13,152 bases of DNA, from contig JAOUPZ010000047.1 in the NCBI GenBank assembly GCA_029879595.1, positions 1 through 13,152 on the forward strand. The letters are read 5' to 3'. Below are positions 1 to 5,719 of the stretch, in pieces (the first letter of the stretch is position 1; every line of letters begins with the position of its first letter). The position numbers and the translations under genes were made by a program. A model generated the notes under the pieces. It was not told the DNA's origin. It was given only the letters and a program-made list of their open reading frames with translations, and did not search any database. This stretch comes from Deltaproteobacteria bacterium (GTDB taxonomy: Bacteria > SAR324 > JACQKK01).

Positions 1-213
1 GCCCAGCGAGGCCACCGCCAGCCAGAGTTGTTTTACGGCGGGTTGCTGGCTGAGAATCCAGCGCGCCCCCCCGGACAGACTGATGGTGAGTGCCCCCTGT
101 GACATCTCGCACTCGGCCTGATCAGGATCAATTTCATCGAAGGCGTTTTCTATGGAGCTGTAGACGGCCAGCGCCCGCTCTCTGAAATCCTTCTCGCTTA
201 ATTCCTCGCTCAT
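1..213 (-). CDS. cyaY: Frataxin-like iron-binding protein CyaY (N-terminal 71 residues, cut by window edge)
   Basis: CyaY is a small cytosolic iron-binding protein that interacts with the IscS/IscU iron-sulfur cluster assembly machinery. The visible protein starts MSEELSEKDFRERALAVYSS and continues with an acidic first helix (ENAFDEIDPDQAECE), then the first beta strands (GALTISLSGG, ARWILSQQ) and the motif PAVKQLWLA. This order of an acidic helix, LTI strand, and QxPxxQxWLA segment matches the CyaY/frataxin family, which is usually about 105 residues, so roughly 35 residues lie beyond the left edge. The start is the ATG at 213-211, preceded only by a weak Shine-Dalgarno (GGTGACTT). It is transcribed in the same direction as the two-component operon to its right, but 192 bases and a strong hairpin separate them, so it is probably its own unit. 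The recognition is from pattern memory, not alignment. Confidence 0.85.
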   Translation of the reverse strand, partial: MSEELSEKDFRERALAVYSSIENAFDEIDPDQAECEMSQGALTISLSGGARWILSQQPAVKQLWLAVASLG

Positions 214-230
214 AAGTCACCAGGTGTTTT

Positions 231-236
231 ATTCTA
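231..236 (-). promoter_or_regulatory. Possible -10 box before cyaY
   Basis: On the minus strand the sequence reads TAGAAT in an AT-rich patch (CAATTAGAATAAAAC) just upstream of the cyaY start. No good -35 is seen 16-18 bases upstream, and the implied leader would be only about 12 bases, so this is a weak call. Confidence 0.25.
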
Positions 237-385
237 ATTGTGCTTTGCCGCCTCATCGGGAACCGGAACCACTGACCTAACGGAACGGCCATCGAGAAGG
301 GCGGTGTTATCTTCAACGGACTGACTGCGGGCCCCATGCTGACTTCTCACCGGCCTGCCTACTATGACCAACGCCGGGCCCTCAA

Positions 386-402
386 GGGCGGTTTCACCGC
401 CC
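386..402 (-). terminator. Hairpin directly after the response-regulator stop
   Basis: A perfect 7-bp stem with a 3-base loop (GGGCGGT / ACCGCCC, read identically on both strands apart from the loop) lies 4 bases past the TAG stop of the response-regulator gene. It is followed on the minus strand by TTGAGGG rather than a run of T. It probably ends or weakens transcription from the two-component operon before cyaY. The 3' arm can also pair in a competing short hairpin (GCCC TTGA GGGC). Confidence 0.55.
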
Positions 403-405
403 GGG

Positions 406-1044
406 CTATTTCAGTATACCTATCTTGCGGGCCTTCAACAGGGCGTGCTGGCGGTTCCGGGCCTGGAGCTTCTCATAGATGTTCTTGATATGGGCATGTA
501 CGGTATTGGTGCTGATGTTCAGCTCGCCCGAGCATTCCTTGTAGGAAAACCCCCGCTCCAGCAGTTCCAGAATTTCCTTTTCCCGGGCCGTAAGCAGAAA
601 CTCCCCCGGGTCTTCCGATTCCATGGCCCTGAACTCCACGAGCACACTTCTGGCGATGCGCGGGCTCATGGGCGCCCCCCCGGCCAGCAGATTTTTCAGG
701 GCCGCGATTATATCCATTCCGGAGGCCCCCTTGAGAACATACCCCGCAGCGCCGGCCTTCAGAGCGGAAAATACCGTGTCCTTGTCCTCGTTGATGGTGT
801 GTACGATTATATCGTACACAGGGCGGCTCGCCATGACGGCACGGATGAACTCCAGCCCGGACATGCCGGGCAGCCCCAGATCCACGATCACCACATCCAC
901 CGATGCTTCCGGCAGGGATTCAAGCGCCTCCTCCGCTGTGGCGAAGGTACACACCACGGTGAACCCGGGCTCGGCCTCCAGCAGCCTGACCACGCTTTCC
1001 CGCAGCATGGCGTCATCCTCTATCAAGGCAATCCTGGCTGTCAT
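406..1044 (-). CDS. Two-component response regulator, NarL/FixJ (LuxR-type HTH) family
   Basis: DNA-binding transcription regulator of 212 residues, the normal length for the NarL family. The receiver domain occupies about residues 3-120: acidic pocket E9-D10-D11, phospho-acceptor Asp55 in VIVDLGLPGMSG, switch Thr83 and conserved Lys105 in GYVLKG. The LuxR-type helix-turn-helix is at about 150-210, beginning LTAREKEILELLERGFSYKE and with recognition helix ISTNTVHAHIKNIYEKL. All catalytic receiver residues are present, so it should be phosphorylated by its partner kinase. Its ATG at 1044 lies inside the end of the kinase gene (ATGA overlap of 4 bases), pointing to translational coupling and a dedicated pair. 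Target genes cannot be told from this window. A hairpin follows its stop. Confidence 0.93.
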   Translation of the reverse strand: MTARIALIEDDAMLRESVVRLLEAEPGFTVVCTFATAEEALESLPEASVDVVIVDLGLPGMSGLEFIRAVMASRPVYDIIVHTINEDKDTVFSALKAGAAGYVLKGASGMDIIAALKNLLAGGAPMSPRIARSVLVEFRAMESEDPGEFLLTAREKEILELLERGFSYKECSGELNISTNTVHAHIKNIYEKLQARNRQHALLKARKIGILK

Positions 1045-2966
1045 GCTTCACCGTTGCCGCGCCGGCTGTTGCTGACGGTATTTTCCGGCATCCCCTCGGT
1101 TCCTCCCTTTGCCAGAACGCTTTCCGGACTGGTTTGGCTTTCCGGCGCAGCCGCCGGTATATCAACCTTGATCAATGTTCCGTTTGAGTTTTCCACCTCA
1201 AAGGTTCCCCCCAGCATTTCACTGCGGTATTTCATGTTGGCCAGCCCCCGGCCCCTGGAGTTCCCATGGTTGAGCCCCTTGCCGTCATCCGCCACCTCCA
1301 GGGTGGTTCCCAGGGGAGAAACCCTCAGCGCCGCCCTGATGCTTTTTGCCTGGGCATGCTTCACCACGTTGGTCACCGCCTCGCTGAAAATTCTGTACAG
1401 GTTCACAAATAGCAGGGTGTTGATTTCCAGGGCTGGCTGCTCAATGGACTCCTTGAAGCTGAACTGTATTCCATGGGGCTCCGTCAGGGCTGCCCCGTGA
1501 CGGCGGAGGTCAGCGACCGCCTTGTTCCAGTCCAGCTTTGTCGTGTCCAGACCCTGAATCAGCATTCTCAGCTCGTTCATGGCCTGCCGGGCCAGGCCTG
1601 TAATGGCATCCAGGCTCCTGCCAGCTCCTTCAGGGGCCTTCTCCCGGATTCCCGCTTCGCCCTGCATGACCATGTTCACCAGCAGGCCGCTCATGCCATC
1701 ATGCAGGTCCCTCATAAGCCATTCCCGCTCGCTGTTTTTCAAGGCCAGCTCATGGGCCAGCAGCCTGATATTGCGGTAGGTGGTGAAATAATGATGCCCG
1801 ATGATCGCCCCCATGCCCGCCGACATGCCTATCTCCCCCACCAGGAAGACCTCCGTATTCCAGTCGATGATTCCCATGATGGCCAGCAGGGTCAGCACCA
1901 TGGGGATATACGATACAATCAGCACCCCCATGAGAAACCAGGTGTAGCCATCACGGCGCGAGGTGAAAAACCACAACAGGGACAGCATGAGAAAGGGCAC
2001 CAGGGGAACCAGCAGCTTCAGGGTCTCGTAAAAGGCATACGGAACCGCGGCGGGAACAGCGCGCAGAATTCCCAGGACATAGACCACCAGGAACAGGGCA
2101 AAGAACGCTCCGTGGGCCAGGAATACCCGCCGGATCGCCCCCCAGCGGCCCCGGCCGAAAAACGCGTTGATGAATCCGTAGGGAGCCAGCACCATCAGCA
2201 TCACCCCCGCCAGCCAGACATCGGTCCAAAAGGGGATGTCGTCCACCAGAAAGTATTTGATCTCTCCCTTGGGGCCCTGCAGCCCGGCACCCAGTGTGAA
2301 CAGGGCGAACCACAGCAGCGGGCCGCTCCTGGTAAAAAGAGCCGTGCCCAGACAAAACACCCCGATGATAATGGGAACCAGGGTGATGATGAATTCATTG
2401 AGATGGAAATCGAAGATTTCCCGCAGGCTGTCACCGTGATTGGTAACGGCAACCGGCCCCCACAACCCGATATCCGTGTACTCGGACCAGATCCGGAAGT
2501 ACACCTTCTTGCCGGCATCGGATGGAGACAGGGGGAAGCTGTGCACATACCCCCCGCCGAACCTGAATTCGCTGGGGGCGTCCAGGTTTTCCGTTCGAGT
2601 CTTCAGGATTCCGTCCAGGTATACCTCGACCTGGGTGTAGGGCTCCTGGAAAAACAGCCCGTCACCGGGGCCTATTTCGGCGGGAAGAGTGACCCTGAAC
2701 CACAGGTAGTTGCGGCCCTCGCGGCCCGGAGGAAACCCCGGCCCCTGCACATGTCCCTCTCCCTGGGTATCGCTCCATTGTCCATCGTCATTTTCACCGG
2801 GCCAGACGAATCCCCCCCGGGAATCCCGGGGCAGGTCTCCCCAGCGATACTGCCAGCCCTTGTCAAGCTGGATGCCGGGAAGCTGGTGCCCTTGTGCCTC
2901 CGGGAGGCCCAGCTGCAACAGCAGCAAAAGCATCCCCAACGCTGAGAGGGTTTTCCTGGCTGTCAT
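1041..2966 (-). CDS. Membrane sensor histidine kinase, 7TMR-DISM type with HisKA_3/HATPase
   Basis: 641-residue sensor kinase that should phosphorylate the regulator encoded next to it. Residues 1-26 are a signal peptide (MTARKTLSALGMLLLLLQLG..). Residues about 27-185 form a periplasmic beta-rich, jelly-roll-like sensor domain (GIQLDKGWQYRWGD, NYLWFRVTLP, VEVYLDG, KVYFRIWSEY). Seven hydrophobic helices follow at about 192-392, the 7TMR-DISM arrangement. The HisKA_3 dimerisation domain has phospho-acceptor His422 in MRDLHDGMSG. The ATPase domain shows an N box (SEAVTNVVKHA, about 529-539), G1 (ADDGKGL) and G2 (GRGLANM). DISM sensors are thought to bind small molecules, often carbohydrate-like; the ligand here is unknown. 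Start choice: ATG 2966 has AGGGG 9 bases upstream and leads straight into the signal peptide; ATG 2972 and GTG 2999 are alternatives. The last ~30 residues are a non-conserved tail. Confidence 0.92.
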   Translation of the reverse strand: MTARKTLSALGMLLLLLQLGLPEAQGHQLPGIQLDKGWQYRWGDLPRDSRGGFVWPGENDDGQWSDTQGEGHVQGPGFPPGREGRNYLWFRVTLPAEIGPGDGLFFQEPYTQVEVYLDGILKTRTENLDAPSEFRFGGGYVHSFPLSPSDAGKKVYFRIWSEYTDIGLWGPVAVTNHGDSLREIFDFHLNEFIITLVPIIIGVFCLGTALFTRSGPLLWFALFTLGAGLQGPKGEIKYFLVDDIPFWTDVWLAGVMLMVLAPYGFINAFFGRGRWGAIRRVFLAHGAFFALFLVVYVLGILRAVPAAVPYAFYETLKLLVPLVPFLMLSLLWFFTSRRDGYTWFLMGVLIVSYIPMVLTLLAIMGIIDWNTEVFLVGEIGMSAGMGAIIGHHYFTTYRNIRLLAHELALKNSEREWLMRDLHDGMSGLLVNMVMQGEAGIREKAPEGAGRSLDAITGLARQAMNELRMLIQGLDTTKLDWNKAVADLRRHGAALTEPHGIQFSFKESIEQPALEINTLLFVNLYRIFSEAVTNVVKHAQAKSIRAALRVSPLGTTLEVADDGKGLNHGNSRGRGLANMKYRSEMLGGTFEVENSNGTLIKVDIPAAAPESQTSPESVLAKGGTEGMPENTVSNSRRGNGEA

Positions 2967-3066
2967 CCGCATATACCCCTGGACTGACAATGCTCGCACG
3001 GCGAAATTTTTCTCCCTGGGCTAAAGCTTATTCGATCATATCCGGCCTGAGTTCCCCAATCCGGCC

Positions 3067-3088
3067 GCCTGTAAAAGCCCTAACAGGC
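3067..3088 (-). promoter_or_regulatory. Hairpin in the leader region of the histidine kinase gene
   Basis: GCCTGT and ACAGGC form a 6-bp perfect stem around a 10-base loop, about 100 bases upstream of the kinase start. It could be part of the 5' leader or a protein-binding inverted repeat. No obvious -35/-10 pair for the kinase gene was found nearby. Confidence 0.35.
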
Positions 3089-3118
3089 AAACATATGATC
3101 ACCACCCATCCATCACCC

Positions 3119-3179
3119 GATATTTAAAACCAATATCAAATATCAGATATTAATCAAGTGAAACATGTTTTTATTTCAC
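3119..3179. promoter_or_regulatory. Cluster of GATATT/AATATC sites plus an inverted repeat (operator-like)
   Basis: GATATT occurs at 3119-3124, AATATC at 3132-3137 and 3139-3144, and GATATT at 3146-3151. The last two form a perfect 6+1+6 palindrome (AATATC A GATATT). Spacings between site starts are 13, 7 and 7 bases. A second inverted repeat GTGAAA/TTTCAC lies at 3158-3163 and 3174-3179, with a self-complementary AAACATGTTT inside it (3161-3170). This AT-rich patch, in an otherwise GC-rich window, is 150-215 bases upstream of the kinase start and looks like a regulator-binding region. The protein that binds is unknown. Confidence 0.4.
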
Positions 3180-3230
3180 AGGCGGACAGTCCGGAGTCTC
3201 AAGCATTGACATCTGATACACAAAAAGGTT

Positions 3231-3404
3231 TTATTCCTCCGGTAAATGAATAAACGAGGCTGCCAAGGCCCACCCGCCCAGAAGCGAAGACCCCGCCAAT
3301 ACCGGCCCAGACGGTTTTGGCGGGGGGTTCTGAACAGGCGCTTTGAGCACTCCCAGATAAAAATCAGGGAAAAGTTTGTTTTGGGATTTGTTTGTATCGC
3401 TCAT
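3231..3404 (-). CDS. Possible small single-pass membrane protein (57 residues), unrecognised
   Basis: From ATG 3404 the frame reads MSDTNKSQNKLFPDFYLG, a proline-rich middle (PVQNPPPKPSGP), then a hydrophobic segment VLAGSSLLGGWALAASFI ending in LPEE. This is a polar N-terminus, a linker and one membrane-length helix, and the codons look ordinary for this DNA. No Shine-Dalgarno is visible (CATATCCCGT precedes the ATG), and the frame stays open further upstream. It lies upstream of the kinase gene on the same strand, with a 264-base gap. I do not recognise a family; it may be a chance ORF. Confidence 0.35.
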   Translation of the reverse strand: MSDTNKSQNKLFPDFYLGVLKAPVQNPPPKPSGPVLAGSSLLGGWALAASFIHLPEE

Positions 3405-3465
3405 ACGGGATATGTTAATTGAACCTGATTGAAAATGAACATGAGGGATGACCACGGAAAAGTCC

Positions 3466-3474
3466 TGGTATAAG
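3466..3474 (+). promoter_or_regulatory. Possible extended -10 promoter element for the CNNM-family gene
   Basis: TGGTATAAG fits the extended -10 pattern TGnTATAAT with one mismatch. No good -35 hexamer is seen, which extended -10 promoters can tolerate. It would start transcription near 3481, about 310 bases before the CNNM-family start and before the small ORF at 3525. Confidence 0.3.
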
Positions 3475-3524
3475 CCATTGCCGAACCAGGGCGTCCGTGA
3501 AAGACCAACCTGTCTGAATAATTG

Positions 3525-3797
3525 ATGAGCACCGACAAAGAACCTCCAAGTCCCGGCCGTTTGCCGGATTCACCAGCAAGGAATCTCAACCCGGAAGCTG
3601 GAACCGCAGGGAGCCCCAGGCCTTCCCTGACCGGTTTGGGCCGGGAAGTGCTGCGCCTTCATCGGCAGAAGGCCATTCTGCGTCCGGTGGACTGCCCGGG
3701 GCTGATCCGCCCGGATGATGCAACCGTGCGCCACACCGCCTCCGCCGCCTTTATAACACGCCCGCAAGGCACTCAAATGGGGGGGGGAACCGCATGA
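3525..3797 (+). CDS. Doubtful 90-residue ORF overlapping the start of the CNNM-family gene
   Basis: ATG 3525 opens a 90-residue frame (MSTDKEPPSPGRLPDSPA..., ending QMGGGTA) whose TGA overlaps the ATG of the next gene by 4 bases (ATGA), the classic sign of translational coupling. The N-terminal half is rich in Pro/Ser/Gly/Arg; the middle (GREVLRLHRQKAILRPVDCPGLIRP) looks more protein-like. There is no Shine-Dalgarno before ATG 3525 and no recognisable family. The alternative is that it is non-coding leader that happens to be open. The four-base overlap is the main argument for it. Confidence 0.3.
   Translation: MSTDKEPPSPGRLPDSPARNLNPEAGTAGSPRPSLTGLGREVLRLHRQKAILRPVDCPGLIRPDDATVRHTASAAFITRPQGTQMGGGTA
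3779..3787 (+). repeat. Run of nine G just before the CNNM-family start codon
   Basis: Nine consecutive G end 6 bases before ATG 3794, where a Shine-Dalgarno is expected; no other ribosome-binding site is present, so the tract itself must serve as it. It also lies within the last codons of the 3525 ORF. Adding one G would put that ORF in frame with the CNNM-family gene. Homopolymers of this length are prone to replication slippage and to sequencing error. Confidence 0.8.
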
Positions 3798-5116
3798 CGA
3801 TTCCACTGGAAGTACCGGTTCTTGAGTTGATCGGAATCGTCGTTTGCTTCATCTTTTCCGGTTTTTTCTCCGGTTCGGAAACAGCCCTGACCTCACTTTC
3901 CGATGTCCGGCTTGAACAGATCATGGAGCGAAATACCCGCACGGGGAAATCGCTTAAAGTCTGGCGCAAAGACCCCAACGGTGTTCTCACGACCATCCTG
4001 ATAGGCAACAACCTGTCCAATATCACCGCCAGTGTGCTGGCCTCCGATCTGGCCTCGACTTACTTTTCCCCCGGCAGCAGCATCCCCATCGCCATCGGCG
4101 TGATGACCTTCCTGTTGCTGTTCTTCGGTGAGATAACGCCCAAGACTATCGCCCGCAGCCATGCCGAGACTCTGGCTCCGCTGCTGATGGCCATGGTGAT
4201 GATTTTCCACTACCTGTTCTTCCCCCTCACCTGGGTGCTGACCAAGTTTGTCCGGATGATGATCATCCTGACCGGTGGACGCCACGGCAGGAGGAGACTC
4301 ACCGAGGAGGACATTGAATTTGTGGTGAGCCTGGGGCACAGGCAGGGGGTGCTGGACAAGGACAAGGAGAACCTGCTCTCCTCGGTGTTCGAGTTTACCG
4401 ACACCACCGTCAGGGAGATCATGGTTCCGCGGACAGAGTTGGTGGCGCTGCCTTTGGAGGCCCCCTTTGAAAACGCACTGGAACTGGCCCAGCAATCCGG
4501 ATTCAGCCGGATACCCGTCTTTGAGGGCTCCCTGGACAAGATAGTGGGCATCTTCTACACCAAGAGCCTGATCACCCCTCCCAGTAAGGAACAGCGTGAC
4601 ACCTTTCTGGCCAGCGTGATGCGCCCCCCTGTTTTCGTTCCGGAGTCAAAGAAGATCAGCGAGCTGTTGAAGATGTTTCAAAAGGAGCATATGCATCTGG
4701 CCATCGTGGTGGATGAGTTCGGGGGGACGGAGGGCATCGTTACCCTTGAGGATATCATCGAAGAGTTGCTGGGCGAGATTCATGATGAATATGACGTGGC
4801 CACGGACCGCCTGGTGAAGATCGAAGAGGGGGAATACAAGGCAGACGCCCGAGTGGAAATATCGGAGCTTGAGGATGAACTGGACATCTCTTTCCCCGAT
4901 GACCGGGATTACGAAACCCTGGGTGGGTTCCTGATGGAAATTTCAGGGGAGGTGCCCTCCAAGGACTGGGAACACGAATTCAACGGCTTCAGCTTTCAGG
5001 TGACAAACTCCGACCCCCAGAGGGTGCTGGATGTACGGATATCCCGCGTGGAAGCCCCGCCGGAGGAAGGCCAGCCCCCTGCCCCTGAGAGTCAGCCCGA
5101 TGCCGAGGCGTCCTGA
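3794..5116 (+). CDS. CNNM/CBS/CorC_HlyC-domain membrane protein (HlyC/CorC family)
   Basis: 440-residue inner-membrane protein of the DUF21/CNNM family, whose members take part in Mg2+ (and Co2+) efflux or homeostasis. The CNNM membrane domain spans about residues 5-190, with an opening helix carrying the family signature FSGFFSGSETALTSLSDVRL and the motifs TTILIGNNLSNI and FFGEITPKTIARSHAE. A CBS pair follows: CBS1 about 209-262 (MVPRTELVALPLE ... FSRIPVFEGSLDKIVGIFYTK), CBS2 about 275-332 (IVVDEFGGTEGIVTLEDIIEELLGEIHDEYD). CBS pairs in this family bind adenine nucleotides. A C-terminal CorC_HlyC domain covers about 340-420 (YETLGGFLMEISGEVP), then an acidic, proline-rich tail. Length and domain order are normal. 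The start is fixed by the SGSETA helix; no closer ATG exists. Whether it moves Mg2+ here is inferred from the family only. A short tract of eight T lies 70 bases downstream. Confidence 0.93.
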   Translation: MTIPLEVPVLELIGIVVCFIFSGFFSGSETALTSLSDVRLEQIMERNTRTGKSLKVWRKDPNGVLTTILIGNNLSNITASVLASDLASTYFSPGSSIPIAIGVMTFLLLFFGEITPKTIARSHAETLAPLLMAMVMIFHYLFFPLTWVLTKFVRMMIILTGGRHGRRRLTEEDIEFVVSLGHRQGVLDKDKENLLSSVFEFTDTTVREIMVPRTELVALPLEAPFENALELAQQSGFSRIPVFEGSLDKIVGIFYTKSLITPPSKEQRDTFLASVMRPPVFVPESKKISELLKMFQKEHMHLAIVVDEFGGTEGIVTLEDIIEELLGEIHDEYDVATDRLVKIEEGEYKADARVEISELEDELDISFPDDRDYETLGGFLMEISGEVPSKDWEHEFNGFSFQVTNSDPQRVLDVRISRVEAPPEEGQPPAPESQPDAEAS

Positions 5117-5165
5117 TACGTCGCGCAAAGACCGGGCCCGTAACATGCGACCCTGCCAGCTTTGA

Positions 5166-5194
5166 CACACGATGATTCCCCTGTGATTTTTTTT
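5166..5194 (+). terminator. Weak candidate terminator after the CNNM-family gene
   Basis: Eight consecutive T (5187-5194) follow a short 4-bp stem CACA/TGTG with a 12-base loop. The T tract is convincing but the stem is poor, so termination here is uncertain. Confidence 0.3.
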
Positions 5195-5364
5195 ACGGGA
5201 TGGACGGGATCGGATGCTTCATTCAAGTGTTTCCTTCAAACGCTACCTTAAAAACCTTACATAGCCCCTGTTACCCACGGCGTTACCAAAGGGGCCTACC
5301 CATTGGGCCTTACCATTGGGCATTTCCCTGTGACGAGATGGTGTGGCTTTGCAAAGATGATTTG

Positions 5365-5486
5365 CTGTGTAGCTTCGCTGTGTAGCTTCGCTGTGTAGCT
5401 TCGCTGTGTAGCTTCGCTGTGTAGCTTCGCTGTGTAGCTTCGCTGTGTAGCTTCGCTGTGTAGCTTCGCTGTGTAGCTTCGCTGTG
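5365..5486. repeat. Nine perfect copies of a 13-bp tandem repeat (ctgtgtagcttcg)
   Basis: Nine identical 13-base units run from 5365 to 5481, followed by a partial copy (ctgtg) to 5486. The unit before it (caaagatgatttg) and after it (ctgtgggatttat) are diverged copies in the same phase. Perfect identity suggests recent expansion by slippage or unequal recombination, so copy number may vary among strains. The complementary strand is stop-free in all three frames, which explains the long open frames seen across it. Confidence 0.95.
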
Positions 5487-5507
5487 GGATTTATCGTGGC
5501 TTTCTGC

Positions 5508-5526
5508 TGCTGGCGCGCTGCCAGCA
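5508..5526. other. Hairpin inside the 13-base array
   Basis: TGCTGGC and GCCAGCA form a perfect 7-bp stem around the 5-base loop gcgct, exactly between the perfect block and the ggtgcg block. There is no T run on either side. It could mark a junction between repeat blocks or act as a bidirectional stop for the two converging operons. Confidence 0.5.
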
Positions 5527-5528
5527 TT

Positions 5529-5593
5529 GTGCGGTACAACGGTGCGGTACAACGGTGCGGTATAACGGTGCGGTATAACGGTGCAATACGAGG
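5529..5593. repeat. Second 13-bp repeat block (gtgcggtacaacg and variants)
   Basis: Units start at 5529, 5542, 5555, 5568 and 5581: two copies of gtgcggtacaacg, two of gtgcggtataacg (a single C to T change), then gtgcaatacgagg. The paired variants show local duplication of a mutated unit. The register is the same as that of the block at 5365, and decayed units continue to about 5650, including the direct repeat tgatctga at 5623 and 5636 (13 bases apart). Confidence 0.85.
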
Positions 5594-5683
5594 ATGCGTT
5601 CTTAGGGTGCAAACTTCAGGTGTGATCTGATGATATGATCTGAGGGCGTACGCTGATTGCCTGGCCGCGCCAAGGGGCCATTG

Positions 5684-5712
5684 CCCGGAACCGCCCTGAG
5701 GGAAGCTCCGGG
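5684..5712 (-). terminator. Stem-loop just after rpmA, possible terminator
   Basis: CCCGGA (5684-5689) pairs with TCCGGG (5707-5712); the 17-base loop includes CCCTGAGGG. It begins 8 bases past the rpmA stop on the minus strand. No T run follows, so its action as an intrinsic terminator is uncertain. Confidence 0.3.
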
Positions 5713-5719
5713 AACTGGA

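Larger units (their letters stand above)
5222..5663. repeat. Mosaic tandem array in strict 13-base register
   Basis: Written in rows of 13 bases from 5222, about 34 rows stay in one register. Rows fall into blocks. First come ttcaagtgtttcc, ttcaaacgctacc, ttaaaaaccttac. Next, rows ending in gttac/cctac/cctta include the near-twins ccattgggcctta and ccattgggcattt. Then caaagatgatttg leads into nine perfect copies of ctgtgtagcttcg (5365-5481). A less regular stretch contains a hairpin. Then gtacaacggtgcg x2, gtataacggtgcg, gtataacggtgca, atacgaggatgcg, ttcttagggtgca, aacttcaggtgtg, atctgatgatatg, atctgagggcgta. Neighbouring rows resemble each other more than distant ones, and adjacent blocks share the same phase. 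It fills the gap between the CNNM-family gene (plus) and rpmA (minus), where both operons end. No protein-coding sense is likely. The edges are my estimate; the core 5287-5650 is clearest. Confidence 0.8.

Noticed and set aside
364..3127. Long plus-strand open frames opposite the response regulator and kinase
   Set aside because: They are antisense shadows of two clearly recognised genes with intact motifs, and their translations have no family features.
5365..5486. CRISPR array
   Set aside because: The units are 13 bases and directly adjacent, with no unique spacers and no cas genes nearby.
5243..5612. Two minus-strand open frames of about 100 codons across the 13-base repeats
   Set aside because: They exist because the repeat unit lacks stops in all three frames on that strand; there is no ribosome-binding site and the non-repeat ends look unlike protein. 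Kept only as a finding to exclude.
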